From: Exophiala sp. HKRS030
Taxonomy: Eukaryota > Ascomycota > Eurotiomycetes > Chaetothyriales > Herpotrichiellaceae
Reading direction: 5' to 3'
DNA length: 64,000 bases
Assembly (NCBI GenBank): GCA_023897205.1
Contig: JAHWDD010000007.1
Span: 3,968,001-4,032,000, forward strand
Shown here: positions 45,665 through 57,265 of the stretch, in pieces
How the letters are laid out: each line of letters opens with the position of its first letter
How positions within the stretch are numbered: the first letter of the stretch is position 1
Program-made: the position numbers and the translations under genes
The notes under the pieces: model-generated
What the model was told of the DNA's origin: nothing
What the model saw: the letters and a program-made list of their open reading frames with translations, nothing else
The model's database searches: none

Positions 45665-47437
45665 CAGCCCGTCGTCAGAGATGTTGAGTTCTACTGGTCT
45701 GACGACTTCCGAGAGCATAGAGCCTTCTCCGGAATCAGAATTATTAATCCAACGCCCGGTGGCGTGTGAAATAGGGTGGGAATGATCACCTTGGCCTGCA
45801 ACGGTTCAAACTAGCCTCTGTAATGCCCAGCATCGAGGGCTATGCCAACGGTCAGTCCCAGCCTCTATCTCGTCGCGCAGAATCGAGGTGGAGGAGTGGT
45901 CTTTCCAAGCAACTCTTTATCTACAGAAGCGAGCAAAGCCATATTGTTTAGCCATGTAACAAATGACCCCAACTAGTTATCGCCTAGCGAAATTCCCAAG
46001 CCTAGTATGAAATATGCCATCCTTTTGAAGACTCCAGTATAGCCCATAGGAAGGGAGATAGTCAATAGCCTCACACAAAAAAGAAGGGCGATAAAAGTGA
46101 GCTAGTCAGACTAGCAAGACATTCTCCTACTAGGGAACTGGTAAAGAAAGAATCAGAGCCCAATTTTCGAGTTTAACCAGGTATTCTCGAATTCACTTGT
46201 TCTAATATAGATGAAGACCCCATTATAGTACTTTAGTATCTCGCGACGGGAAGCCCACCTACACATGCTTAGGCAGATGATCTATTCTCAGAGGGCATCC
46301 TGTATTAACTAGATATTTGAGATTCCAGAACAAACGCTCTAGTTAGACTTCTGGCACCAACCATTTGGCGAGGCCAGAGAAGTAGCGCCGTGTGTGTCGT
46401 AATAGGTGTGTAATGACTGTGTTATAAGTGGTGTATAGCATTGTGAGTGCTAGGTGTATGGTGGAGTAGTAGATATCGGTGGGATCCTAATCCTTGGGGA
46501 GGTGCGCTTATGGCTTCACAGCGCCTCCTTGGGTTGGCAAAGTAGAAGGAACTGCCTACAAAATTGTCGGCGACATAGTATGTGGACCTCCTGTCCAGCA
46601 CTCTATCAAAGTCTGAATAAACGGAAGGGAACTCGTCTTAAGGCCCCTGCAATACCCGATGACCCTGGATAAGGCGCGTAATTCCCCAGGCGGGGTCTTG
46701 CGGGGTAACGCTTTGAAAGAGGGTTGACTTGGCGGGTATAGCGACTAAATACTGAACTCAGGTGGACGATTTTCAGCTGCTACCACTGCCTAAGTATCAC
46801 TATCGAAACTTTCTTCGATTTGATGTCCCGAAGTTCAAGAAGAACTCTCATTCTGAACCATTTGCCATCATGGTCGCTGATAGCTCTGTCACCAAGGGGG
46901 CCTATAAAGATATGCGAAAGAGGCATTGTTCTTCACATAGATCCAGTCAGATGGAACTCGGAGAGTCATCGGCTCGCTGAGTCGGTAGAACGTCTGTCGT
47001 GGTTTCATCAGCCAGGATCACTGCCAAAGACGTATCTGAGAAGTCAAGTTATTTCTGGTTGAGACTCGGGGATGGCAGAAATGAGCTCGAAACGCTTGAT
47101 AGGGCTTAGTGATATATAGGCGCGTATAGTCGGGACATCTGAGCCTTGCCTCAGCATATCCAGGAGTCAAAACCGCCTCGAGGTGGGAGATGCACCTTGC
47201 CCCTTTAAAAATCTCACCTTGGATTGCCGTTCGTTCCGTGCCATGCCTTGTATCCCGGCACCTAACTTTCGAGACTGGGAATTTTGCGGCAGTACCCAAA
47301 ATGCCGAGGAATCGCCACGCCCACTATGACCACACTCATGTCACCGACATTTAGACGTTTGCATCACGCTCGCCGACACATATTTGATCTCTAAACCGCA
47401 GTCGCTCAGGAAGAATCAGTAAGAAGTACAGGGTGCA
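45665..47437. other. AT-rich intergenic region, possibly an eroded repeat
   Basis: 1.8 kb without a gene. About 45900-46450 is rich in TA and CTAG words and lacks open frames, which suggests old repeat sequence worn by C-to-T mutation. I cannot identify the element. Confidence 0.35.
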
Positions 47438-48851
47438 ATGAAGAGCCTTGATGTTATCGTTGTTGGTGCTGGAATTGGCGGCCTGGCAACAGCACTGGCC
47501 TTGGCGACTGACGGCCATCGCGTCAAGGTGTTGGATGGAATAATCGAATTCGCAGAGGTTTGTTTCTATGCCATCTCTCACTCAAACTGGATTATGGAGA
47601 TGGCGAAAAGTTGACTGCTGAAACAACAGGTTGGCGCGGGAATCCGCGTTCCGCCAAACTCGTCGCGTCTCTGCAAATCCTGGGGCGTCGACTTTGACGT
47701 TGTCCCGAAACAAATCGCCAAAGGCATTCGATTTGTGGACTGGAAAAACAACGACTTACTCGATGTGTCCTATGGTGACATGGTCTCCAAGCACGGGGCA
47801 CCTTACTACTTCTTCCATCGAGCCGACTTTGTCAACATCATGCTAAAAGCCGCCGAGAAAAATTCACGCATCGAGATTATTACGAAAAGTAGAATTGTCG
47901 AGTATGACTGTCAACGCCCAGCAGTGAAGACGGAGTCCGGCGTCTGGTACACGGGCGATCTGGTGGTTTCGGCTGAGGGCATAAAATCCTCTATCCGCGA
48001 CGAGGTCAATGGCGAACCCATAGAACCAATCGACACGGGCGATGTCGCCTACCGAATCCTGGTGCCGACTGCACCTCTTCTAAAAGACCCGGAGACGCGC
48101 TACTTGGTTGAAAATGCCTGGGCGGTGCACTGGCTAGGTCCTGAAGGCCACGCGGTTGGATACCCGCTTCGCAATGGGGAGCTCTACAACATCATCATCG
48201 ACATTACGCACAGCAGTGACAAGGGACAGCACTTGGTTGGCGACCAGTGGAAGTCACAGGCAGACAACGCAGAGCTCGTGGATAGATTTAAGGACTGGTG
48301 CAAACCGGTTCGTGATCTCTGTGGTCTGACCGGCGAATACCTGAAGTGGAAGCTCGTGGATTTCCCCAAGCCGCTGAAACGGTGGGTCCATCCCTCCGGC
48401 AAGGTTGTTCTCCTCGGTGACGCCGTGCATCCCATGATGCCCTATCTCGCCCAGGGGCTGCGCAGGCCATTGAAGATGCCGCCACACTACGCGCGACCAT
48501 TGCCCGCTCTGAAGATCTCACTGAGGCTCTCGAGACGTATCAGAAGCAGAGGGCCCTCGGGCCTATTACGTGGCGCAGAACACACGTGTGCTACAGGAGT
48601 GGCTTCATCTATACGACGGCTCGGCACGCAACCTACGGGACGAGCTAATGAAGCACGACAATCCCCAGAATCCCATCTTTTGGGGCCACACCGCGCGCAA
48701 GGATTGGCTATTTGGCTACGATGCTAGCGACGTCCACACTGCGGAAGACAAGAAGGTCCCTCCCCTTCCCCCTTTGCCGCCTCCAGGATCCTCGGTGTAC
48801 TTAAACGCAGGGCAAAGAGCAACTGGCAACAAGGCGTTGAGAGAAGTGTGA
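47438..48851 (+). CDS. FAD-dependent aromatic monooxygenase (salicylate-hydroxylase type); two frame breaks
   Basis: Flavoprotein hydroxylase, 447 residues when two missing bases are allowed for. Exon 1 (47438-47557) has the Rossmann motif VIVVGAGIGGLATALALATDG; a 72-nt intron follows; exon 2 runs from 47630. Seen in order: VGAGIRVPPNSSRL, the second FAD motif region (LVVSAEG), and the third FAD motif GKVVLLGDAVHPMMPYLAQG. At G4 48454-48457 the frame slips by one; the -1 frame continues the motif with the expected Ala-rich helix. It slips again at G3 48559-48561 and then runs to the stop at 48851. The coding length becomes a multiple of three only with both bases. Group A monooxygenases of this kind use NAD(P)H to hydroxylate or decarboxylate phenolic acids. 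The C-terminal Pro-rich end is unremarkable. Confidence 0.8.
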
Positions 48852-50791
48852 CAGGTCTTGCGATTCAAACTTGTAGACATCTTTCATGGTTCGCCTTTCC
48901 CTGCCTGACCAAATCATACTGAGATATATGGAGCAGGTATTCAACGAACCAAAACGAATACTTATTCGTTGTGCATCCTGGCGCTCAAGCCGAATCTTCA
49001 GGGCAAGAGGCCCAAGGAAAGCGATGTTTACATTGACTATTCGTACAGTACAGTTTGTGATACCCTAAGAATAACCTTCTATAAGTACTCCGTACCGCGC
49101 TCGTCAATTCTCAAAGCCCTGCTGCTGGAGTCGTTAAGTGCGCCGCCACCCTGAAGTACTCTCGAAGTCGATTAAAGATGACGGCATTCAGTCTTGAGTT
49201 AGGTAGGCTACTTATGCAATGCTCAATGTATTACATGCCTTAGCAATCCTCCGCACCATAATGCCGCTGCAAGTAGAAGGCCTCGCCGCTCAAGCAATTG
49301 AACAAACGACCCCATGTCATTTGTTCAACCTCGGCGCGGAAGGTTGACATCTTCTTCGTGCTCTTTGAGAGACTTCACTGCCACCGAAATCTCTTATACC
49401 CGCTTACGGCTGCTATGCTAGGCACTACTTCGTCAAAGATGGACGAGAAGGCGTTTAGTCAGCCCATGGAAGGCTCGGGATTTGCAATGGCTTGAAGAAT
49501 CTCCTGATACTGGCATGTAACAACTCGCGAAGGCAGATGCGTTCAATTGGCGGATGCTTTGTAGTTACTAGTACTTAGTAGCTAATCTTGAGAAAGTATA
49601 TATCATGTCGAGGCAAAAGAAAACCCTTGCTTGGTTTGTTCTCTGCACTCGGAACACGCGTGCAAACAGCGATCCTTTACCTATCTCAACAGCGGAAGGC
49701 TGCTGTCCGATTAGGTTACAATAGCGAGAAGACTACCATCATACTAGTATTCGCAAAGAGCTGCTGACCGTAAGTTTCATGGATTCGGCTTCTGGCTCGG
49801 ACGGGATCACAAAGGGGATGGAATCAGCCGGTTCGTTCGTTCCATCCGCTGCCCAAGTCCGTATATTTCCTAGTGCAAGTACATACCGGTTCATCGAATA
49901 GAGCCATCCACCATTTTCGAACAGGGCGAGTGCATAAACCCCAAAGATTTATGCTAATCCACGTCCTCTGCTATGCTATAGTGGAAGTCAGTCCTCGTGT
50001 ATATATCGAGCCATTTCGCTAGTCTATACCTTGAGACGGGATATACACATTGTAGCAACTTGGTGAGCAGGAAAATTATACTCGTACTCGGATCAACATG
50101 CCCCAAGGCTGAGCCAGAATAATAGTTCAGCGAATTAGAAGCTATCTGATATCTATTAATTAGTAGTTACCCCCTAGAGTATGATTAGTCCCCTCACCAC
50201 CCTAACTGCCGGAATAACTCCCGAGTCGATTTTAACGCTAGTACTGTTTGGGCGATTAGAGTGTTGCGTTACATCCAAGTATCAAGACTTATAATCGGAC
50301 TAAGTATTCCTAGACTCTCTAATTTGGACTCTCTAGGATATACAAGGAATCAAAATAAGTCGAAAACATACTTATAAGGAGGCCTATACTAAGTAGTATC
50401 TACTACTAAGACCCCTGAGATAAGTATAAGATTATTAGATAATGCTATTTTTGATTGCTATTCGAGTAATACGAAATCCCGTACCGAGTACTAGTACCCC
50501 TTGGACTTTTAACCTTGGCTATATACTTAGATGTAGTTAGTGAAAAAAGATAAGAAAGTAGAGAAAAGCGGAAGGCAGTAGCCTTCGCCCCTAGCCAGCA
50601 ATACTGCACTCGATCAGTGGTATACACATTACACTCCCTCAAGTCTCTATTTAGATTGCCCAATGAACCTTTCAATCATCTTCAACAGAATCTCGTAGAT
50701 TTGAAGAAATGTGCCACTGACCGCGGATACTAAGTACTAAGTACTTGTTTTTTTCTGAATAGGCGTTTCCATTTGCCTCAGCATTCGTATT
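48852..50791. other. AT-rich intergenic region, possibly an eroded repeat
   Basis: 1.9 kb with no gene. A TACTCCGTA copy lies at 49086-49094. From about 49560 to 50560 the sequence is rich in TA, CTAG, ACTAG and CTACTAC words, stop-dense in all frames, consistent with repeat-induced mutation of an old mobile element. The element type is not recognisable. Confidence 0.4.
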
Positions 50792-52591
50792 CTACATAAC
50801 GTTCTCGTCCGTTTGAAGGGGCTTCAGCTGCACGATGAGAGGTGCCTTATTCCACAACGTGAAGACCTTTTGATTCGCCATCCATCCTCCAGAGCGCTCC
50901 ACGCGAAGCTCCATGTCAAAATTCCAAATCATCTTGGCCATAATCAGACGTAGCTCGAGGAATGCAAGGCTACGGTACAGTTAGTCGCAGGCTGTCTTCT
51001 TGCCACACTAGGTGAAGTAGTGCTTACTTCTTCCCCAAACAATTGCGAGGCCCATGCGAGAAGGGGTTGAAAGCCCGAATGTTGTCGTTCTTGAATTTAT
51101 CATCTCCAAGCCATCGCTCAGGAGCAAACTTTTCTGGCTCGAGGAAATATTCGGGAGATCGATTGATTGCATATTGCGAGATGTAAACAGAGGTCTAGTC
51201 ACGACTTAGGTCAGGCTTCAACAAGTCTCTGACAGGTAGCTCGAACTTACACCCTCAGGAATATAATAGCCTGCAATTGTATCCCCACCAGACGGAGTAA
51301 CGCGTCCGAAGCTAGAAAAGCAAAATCATTAGTCAAAAGATTTCCTGTCAAAGAAAAAGGCAGATAGCCTGGTGAGCTTACCCTGTTGGCACTGGAGGAT
51401 AGAGACGAAGAGTTTCGTTGAGGACGGCCAGCATAAAAGGAAGCTTGGCGTTGATGTTGTCGATAGTAATGTCGGCGTCAGTCTTAAAGGCTCCTCGAAC
51501 TTCAGCTACCAGTCGTTGCCAAACATGTTTGTGTGCTAGAGCAAGGTAGGTTGCTGCAGATAAGGTGGTTGCACTGGTTTCGCTGCCTGCAATCATCAGA
51601 GTGATGGCTGTGCTCTGGATCTCAGTCAAACTAAGAGTCCCGGCAGACTTTCCACCGCTAGATACTGGGGTGAGGAAATCTCGTCTCGCGGGCTCTGCGG
51701 ACAGGCGATGGTTGACGCTTGAAAATATAAACTGGACAAGGTCTTTTCTCTTTTCCAGGGCCAGCGGAGAAACGTAGTATTTGATCAGGTACTTTAGCCA
51801 GCCAAAGCGCTTTTGTGCATTCATGAATGTCGCGGCCTCCAGCACGGCGTATATCAGTTTTACCAAAGGATGATAATCCGAGTTCTCCAGGCAGTTGAAC
51901 GACTCCCAAAGGAAAGTTCGGCAATAACATCGAAAGTAATGAAATTATACCATGCGACGGCGTCGATAAGACCGTGATTCTGCCCTTCGGCTTGTTCGTG
52001 GAGTCGCAAAATCAGGAGATCCACGTACTTCATGATCAGGGGCATTTGGTCGCGCAAAGCACTATCCGAGAAGGAATGAGAGAAGACCCGACGCTGGCGA
52101 CCGTGATCTGGCCCGTGAGCAATGATAATCCCGCGCGATCCGTTGATGGGCTCCAGGAAAAAAGTCATGTCCTTTTCATAGCCTTCCTTTTGGCCTGGCT
52201 TGAAGCCGTAAATGGCTTTCCAGCTATCGACATTCGCAAAGGACACCTCGTTAGGTGCCACCCTTACCACAGGACCGTATTTCTTGTGCAAAAAATTGAC
52301 ATCGTGCACGATGTCGCCCTGTAAGAGGGTCTTCACGTAGCGCAGATCGCTGAAAGCTGCCCACTTAGGGCCTGGAACATACCGCAATGGGTGAAAGAAA
52401 ACATTGTATATCCCTTTGAAGACGAAGGGGACGACGACCTGCAGATTATGTTAGAGCATATGGTCTTTTACGAAGGAAAATGTCGCCACAAGGCTCTCTC
52501 TGACCGCTGCGATTAGGATGGTAGGGAGCAACCACAAAAGGTCTGTGAGCGGGAAGTTGGCCGTCGCTGTGGCGAATTGAAGATATGCCAT
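50792..52591 (-). CDS. Cytochrome P450 monooxygenase (CYP65-like); one frame break
   Basis: Membrane-anchored haem-thiolate monooxygenase, 516 residues with one missing base. Exons 52591-52505, 52438-51382, 51311-51251, 51194-51028 and 50969-50792. The N-terminal anchor helix (LLWLLPTILIAA) leads to HPLRYVPGPKW. The I-helix reads MIAGSETSATT, the K-helix ETLRLYPPVP, then FAPERW, and the haem loop FNPFSHGPRNCLGKN with the ligand Cys. The frame slips by one at C3 51905-51907 (G3 on the coding strand), inside the conserved AELSFG segment; the -1 frame then continues as expected. The general style is that of CYP65-type fungal P450s, which often act in terpenoid or polyketide tailoring. No backbone synthase is present here, so the substrate is unknown. 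It is divergent from the OYE-like gene. Confidence 0.85.
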
Positions 52592-53786
52592 AGTTTACCA
52601 GACACTTTTCTGTCTCTGTCTATAGGATTCTATGTAGGCTGAATTATTTAGAAAAAGATTGCTCAGCTGGTGTGAAAGAGACAAATAGATCGAGCCATTT
52701 ACACTCCTCATCAAGCAGGTACTTGGTACTCACAACTCGAACTATGGTGAAATTCCTGATGAGTTGTTGCTCGAAACTGCCGAGGTGTGCTTCGCAGTTA
52801 CAGGGTCTACAATCATCCTTGGTCGTGGTCTTAGTGGTCTCTGACCCCAGAGATCTGCAGAGGCGATGCTTCCGAGGGTACGCTACCACCTGTCTTGCGC
52901 GGGGATAACCATGGATAGGAGCGGCCTCGTGACGGGACGGGAGATGGAGGCAGGATAGCTGGGAACAAGGACCCACGCATAGCTGCGTGCTCACTAGTTC
53001 GGCACCTTTCGGCCTCCAGTACCTATTTCCGAGCAGGCTGCCTATACATCTGCACGGGTTTTAACCGTTGACTTTCATGGGGAAGAAGCGGCCCCAAGTC
53101 CAAAGTGATACACCACAGTAAAACCCAGAGTGGCATGACATGGAGTAGGGACGTTTGAGGGGCAACCATCTTTAGATTTGGCTACTAGGTACAATGAGGT
53201 AAAGTGCCTGTAACATCTATTCCGAAAGGGCTCAAGAGATAAAAGCGAAGTACATGACTAAGCCTCATCAGCTGTTCCGAGTTCTTTCTTGATCTCCCCA
53301 CTTTCTACATGTGTCAGGGTGACTCTCAAGGCGACTACGGAGTAGGACCAAAACACTTCAACGGTTTTAATTACTAACCTAGCTAGAAACTATCGAAACT
53401 TGACCTGCCCGAAGAGCTCTTCAGGACGCGGACTAATTAAGCCTATCAATATCACTCAAATACCTCATTAGGCATGGTCTTAGATCAAAAAATATGTAGT
53501 TCTGCCGAACTCTTTGATGCTGTCTGCTGGTTCAGAATGAGTTGTGTCCAGTTCCAAGATGCAGCTCTCTGGCTGTCCATAGTCGGTACAGCGTTCCGAA
53601 TCTTCCGATTCAGCCACTCCATTTCACGGACAGGAATTCCGAAGCAGAGTGTCACAGGTAATCACAGTGATGAGTTTTTTGCTTTTGTTTATGCCATAAC
53701 ATTATTTGATCAATCGATCAGTCTATGGGAATTTCAAGTCTGCCTCAGTGCACTCATCTAAACCAACCAGCTCCACACTGAATGCC
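52592..53786. promoter_or_regulatory. Divergent promoter region, P450 / OYE-like
   Basis: 1.2 kb between two gene starts. It carries a TACGGAGTA copy (53336-53344). Open frames here (for example 53474-53761) resemble no family. Confidence 0.4.
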
Positions 53787-55108
53787 ATGGCCAAACAACC
53801 AGGGAACAATGGCTCTTCGATAACCATGCCGTTCTACAACACTGTGCACACCATTACGCCTGGAACGGCGAAAACTGTCGATGCCAATACCCCAACCCTC
53901 TTCCGCTCCTATCGAATTCGCGGCATGCAGCTCCGCAACCGAATATGTGTCTCTCCAATGTGCCAGTATTCATGTGCTCCGACAGGTCCACAGCAAGGGG
54001 CCTTAACGCCGTTATATTTAGCTACAGTTGGGCATTATGCGTATAAAGGTGCCGCCCTGGTCATGCTTGAAGCTACTGGTATTCAGCCCAGCGGTCGCAT
54101 CAGCGTAAATTGCCCAGGATTGTATAACGACACCCAGCAGCAGGCGGTCCAACACCTTGCCGAGTTTGTTCATGCCCAAGGCGGTCTTCTAGGAGTGCAG
54201 CTCTCTCACGGCGGGAGGAAAGCCAGCACACTCGCACCCTGGGTCGCCGCGGAGCGAGGCCAAGCCAGTGCCAAAGCGCAGCCCTGGGAGGGAGGCTGGC
54301 CGAGTGAGGTCGTGGCACCAAGCGGAGGACCTGCTCATACATTCGATGGTTCGGCCGGGAATGACCCACAGGCGGCTACCACGAACCTCGAGAGATCACC
54401 AAGGACGAGATCGCTGAGGTAATAACGAACTTTGCGCAGTCAGCGAAAAGGGCCGTCGCTGCTAGTGTCGATGTTGTCGAGATCCATGCGGCGCATGGCT
54501 ATCTCCTTCATCAATTTCTTAGCCCTATTACCAACCGTCGGACAGACGAGTATGGAGGAAATTTTGAAAATCGAATCAGGCTGGTTATCGAGATTGTTCG
54601 AGCATTGCGAGCTACCATCCCGAACACGATGCCGCTGTTCTTGAGAATCAGTGCAACAGATTGGATGGAAGGAACCGACGTGGCGAAGCAGCTAGGAAGC
54701 TGGGATCTCGACAGTACGATCCGTCTAGCAAGCTTACTACCGGACCTAGGCGTCGATGTCTTAGATGTAAGCTCAGCCGGCAATATTAAAGAAGCGAGTC
54801 ATACCGTCTTCGATGCTGGGCGAGAACAAGCACAGTTCGCTGCCATCATCAGAAGACACATCAAAGCCTTAGGTAAGAATATGCTCATTGGGGCGGTGGG
54901 GGAGATCACTGGCGCGAAACAAGCAAAAGATTTAGTACAAGAAGTCTCTGGGGAAGCGACGTGTGATCTCGTTTCTATTGGGCGGCAGTTCTTGAGGGAT
55001 GGAGCTTGGGTGTTGAGAGCTGCGGAAGAGTTGGGGGTCCATGTTGCCTGGCCGACTCAAATCGCGCGCCCTCAGGTTCAAGAACAAGTCATCACATCAA
55101 GAATTTAG
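53787..55108 (+). CDS. NADH:flavin oxidoreductase, Old Yellow Enzyme (YqjM-like); one frame break
   Basis: FMN-dependent ene-reductase that reduces activated C=C bonds with NAD(P)H, 440 residues with one missing base. Visible motifs: LFRSYRIRGMQLRNRICVSPMCQYSC (FMN-binding strand with the Cys typical of the YqjM class), GVQLSHGGRKAS, then VEIHAAHGYLLHQFLSP and TDEYGGNFENR, which form the FMN/substrate pocket. The C-terminal part has LVSIGRQFLRDG. The frame breaks at C2 54386-54387 in the segment before EITKDEIAEV. The shift is again one base, and the corrected length is a multiple of three. It lies in a run of redox genes (FAD monooxygenase, P450, amino-acid oxidase). Confidence 0.85.
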
Positions 55109-56699
55109 ATCATCGCAAGGCTCAGTCTTCCACCTGGTGATGGGCGGAATAATTACCGAGCTTTTACCAACCGGCACTGCGAACGCTATGCCCTCCGAGC
55201 CGTAGTAACGAGAGAGGTCCTCCAATATAGCTATGACGCAGGATCTAGTCAGCGCTGAAGAAGTGTGATACTTTGTGATGATACTAGGGCTCTACGGTCC
55301 TCGTTCTCGATATTGGCTCTGGGTTGGGTATTGGCTGAGTCGCCGTGTCAATGCATGATGGACCTCACACTCTCTTCCTAGCCAAGGACCATCCTTTATA
55401 TTGAAGCCTTGTGGGCATACAATGAACGAGGCGCTCGAGCGAAGGAAAATAATCGAGCCTGTGATTCAAAATCAGCAGGACACCACCTCTGAGCTTGTAA
55501 ACGCATCTGGGATACAGTAGCTTGTCATATCGCAGCAGGCATGGACTTCCGGCAGTCCATACTCTCTTGCTGACCATGTGTATCACTTAGCCAAAACCCA
55601 GTATTGGACTGGACCAACCACTCCATGGCCGGTCTATTCCTTAGAAAGATCATCGCATGTGAGTTCAAGAAGTGTTTTAAGTGAACTACTGGTTTATTTA
55701 TCACTCGCTTTTACACTATCTCGTGACCGCCGTTAGCTGGGAACTTTCCTTGCCACGATGACCTATCTGCCTCCACACGAGGCCTGACTTCGAGCCGCAA
55801 CGCTCGAATATTCCAAGTTACAATCAAGCGCTTGAGATGGTCAGCATAGATGGCTTTCATGTCCGTGGCCTAGCTGGTTTCTTCCTTGAAATACTGAGGA
55901 TCTGTGAAGCGACTGTCCGAAGAGCAAGAAACCCCGGCAGTACCATCAGATTTCGAACTTCCGGTCCTTCAACAGTTAGGACTAACACTGTTACTCTGCA
56001 GCGTACGGGATTCGATATATCAGCGATCAATATCCGAAGCGTGAAAGAGTTAAACAGATAAAAATGAAATGTCAAATAGCTGACATGCCCTCCCCGTAGC
56101 ATTTCTAAGATTACCACATTAGTTCCCACATCAGCAGGCACATAGTATCCCTCGAGTGATTCAGGATCCTGTCTTGCTGCAATTTCAAAGGCAGAAAATC
56201 CTGGTATTACGCTTGGCAAGGGTTGAAGCGAAGTCAGAGACCTAAATTTGGCATTTCCCATGAGGTTGCGGCGATAGAATGCTCAGGGCTCGGCATCTTC
56301 TCTTGGCTTCGTATGTGGAAGGCGACGGGCTTTCGTATCCTTTACTGAGTTAGGCTAGCTGATGGTTGGGAGAAGTGGCCGGAAGCACTGAGAGTTCATT
56401 GCTTACTAGAATGTTGCCGCCTTTATGTAAGAGAGCCGTGGTATTCGTTGCATGAAGGGATATCATGCAATGGTAAAAAATTTTTATCTCTCATGGAGCT
56501 TATGTATCCAATTAGTATCTACTTCTATCCCTTAATCCCCTCGAGGGTTCTCGTTCGTTTGGAACGACAATATGTACAAGTACCTCACCTTGCCACTAGC
56601 TGCCCTTTCTCCTCGGTAATCGGTCCAGGCTCCATGTGTGTCATTAATCATGGAGTCTCGACGGTGGTCGACCTCAATACTTAACTAGCATGGAATGAC
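55109..56699. other. Intergenic
   Basis: 1.6 kb. A minus-strand open frame (55857-56261) begins with protein-like sequence (PGFSAFEIAARQDPESLEG) that could be a fragment of an unrecognised gene, but no gene model can be defended. Otherwise nothing is seen. Confidence 0.35.
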
Positions 56700-57265
56700 T
56701 TAGTAGTGCGGGATAGCAGCTATAGCCTCAATCTCCACAGAGAAATTCCCAGGCAGCCGTCCGACCTCAACGGCTGTTCTGGCAGGCTTTGGGTTGGGCA
56801 ACAGCTCGGCGTAAACTTCGTTCATTGCAGTATAATCGCTCATATTTGCAAGATAGACGGTAGTCTTGAGCACATATTCCCATGATGTGCCGGCCTCTTC
56901 GAGGATGGCGGCAATGTTGGCGATGACTTGGGCCTTGATCTTGAATTTAGTACAATCCAATGTATAGAAAGGGACATTGAGCTTACCGTCTCATTTCTGA
57001 TTCCGCCACTGACGATGGTGCCGTTGCGACTTGGTACAGTCCCAGAGGTATATACCAGGCCTCTCGCAGTAGCACCGCCGGCTGAGAGAATGATAAGTAC
57101 AACTCCACGAGATATGAGCTTGGTTGTCTTACATAGAATCCGACCTTGAGAACCAAGGTATGTAACTGGTGACGTTGCATTTGTTCTCTTTTCTAGTTCG
57201 ACCGGTTGAGCAGCGACAAAGCCAATGAAGGCGACGAATGTCGTCAACACATGTTTGAGGAGCAT
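56700..57265 (-). CDS. Secreted RidA/YjgF-family imine deaminase
   Basis: RidA-family protein, 155 residues, three exons: 57265-57133, 57081-56987 and 56939-56700; introns of 51 nt (GTAAGA...CTCAG) and 47 nt (GTAAGC...TTCAAG). RidA enzymes hydrolyse reactive enamine/imine products of amino-acid metabolism to keto acids and ammonia. Core: GLVYTSGTVP, IKAQVIANIAAILEEAGTSW, VYLANMSDYTAMNEVYAELL, and ARTAVEVGRLPG with VEIEAIAAI. The substrate-binding Arg (in PARTAV) and the Glu of EIEAI are present. Unusually it begins with a signal peptide (MLLKHVLTTFVAFIGFVAAQ) followed by a Kex2-like EKR site, so it is predicted to be secreted, whereas RidA proteins are normally cytosolic or mitochondrial. The GPYSQ-type loop near the N-terminus is not conserved. 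It is divergent from the secreted L-amino-acid oxidase. Confidence 0.85.

Noticed and set aside
55857..56261. 134-codon minus-strand frame with some protein-like character
   Set aside because: Could be a gene fragment, but no family, no start context and no splice partners were found.
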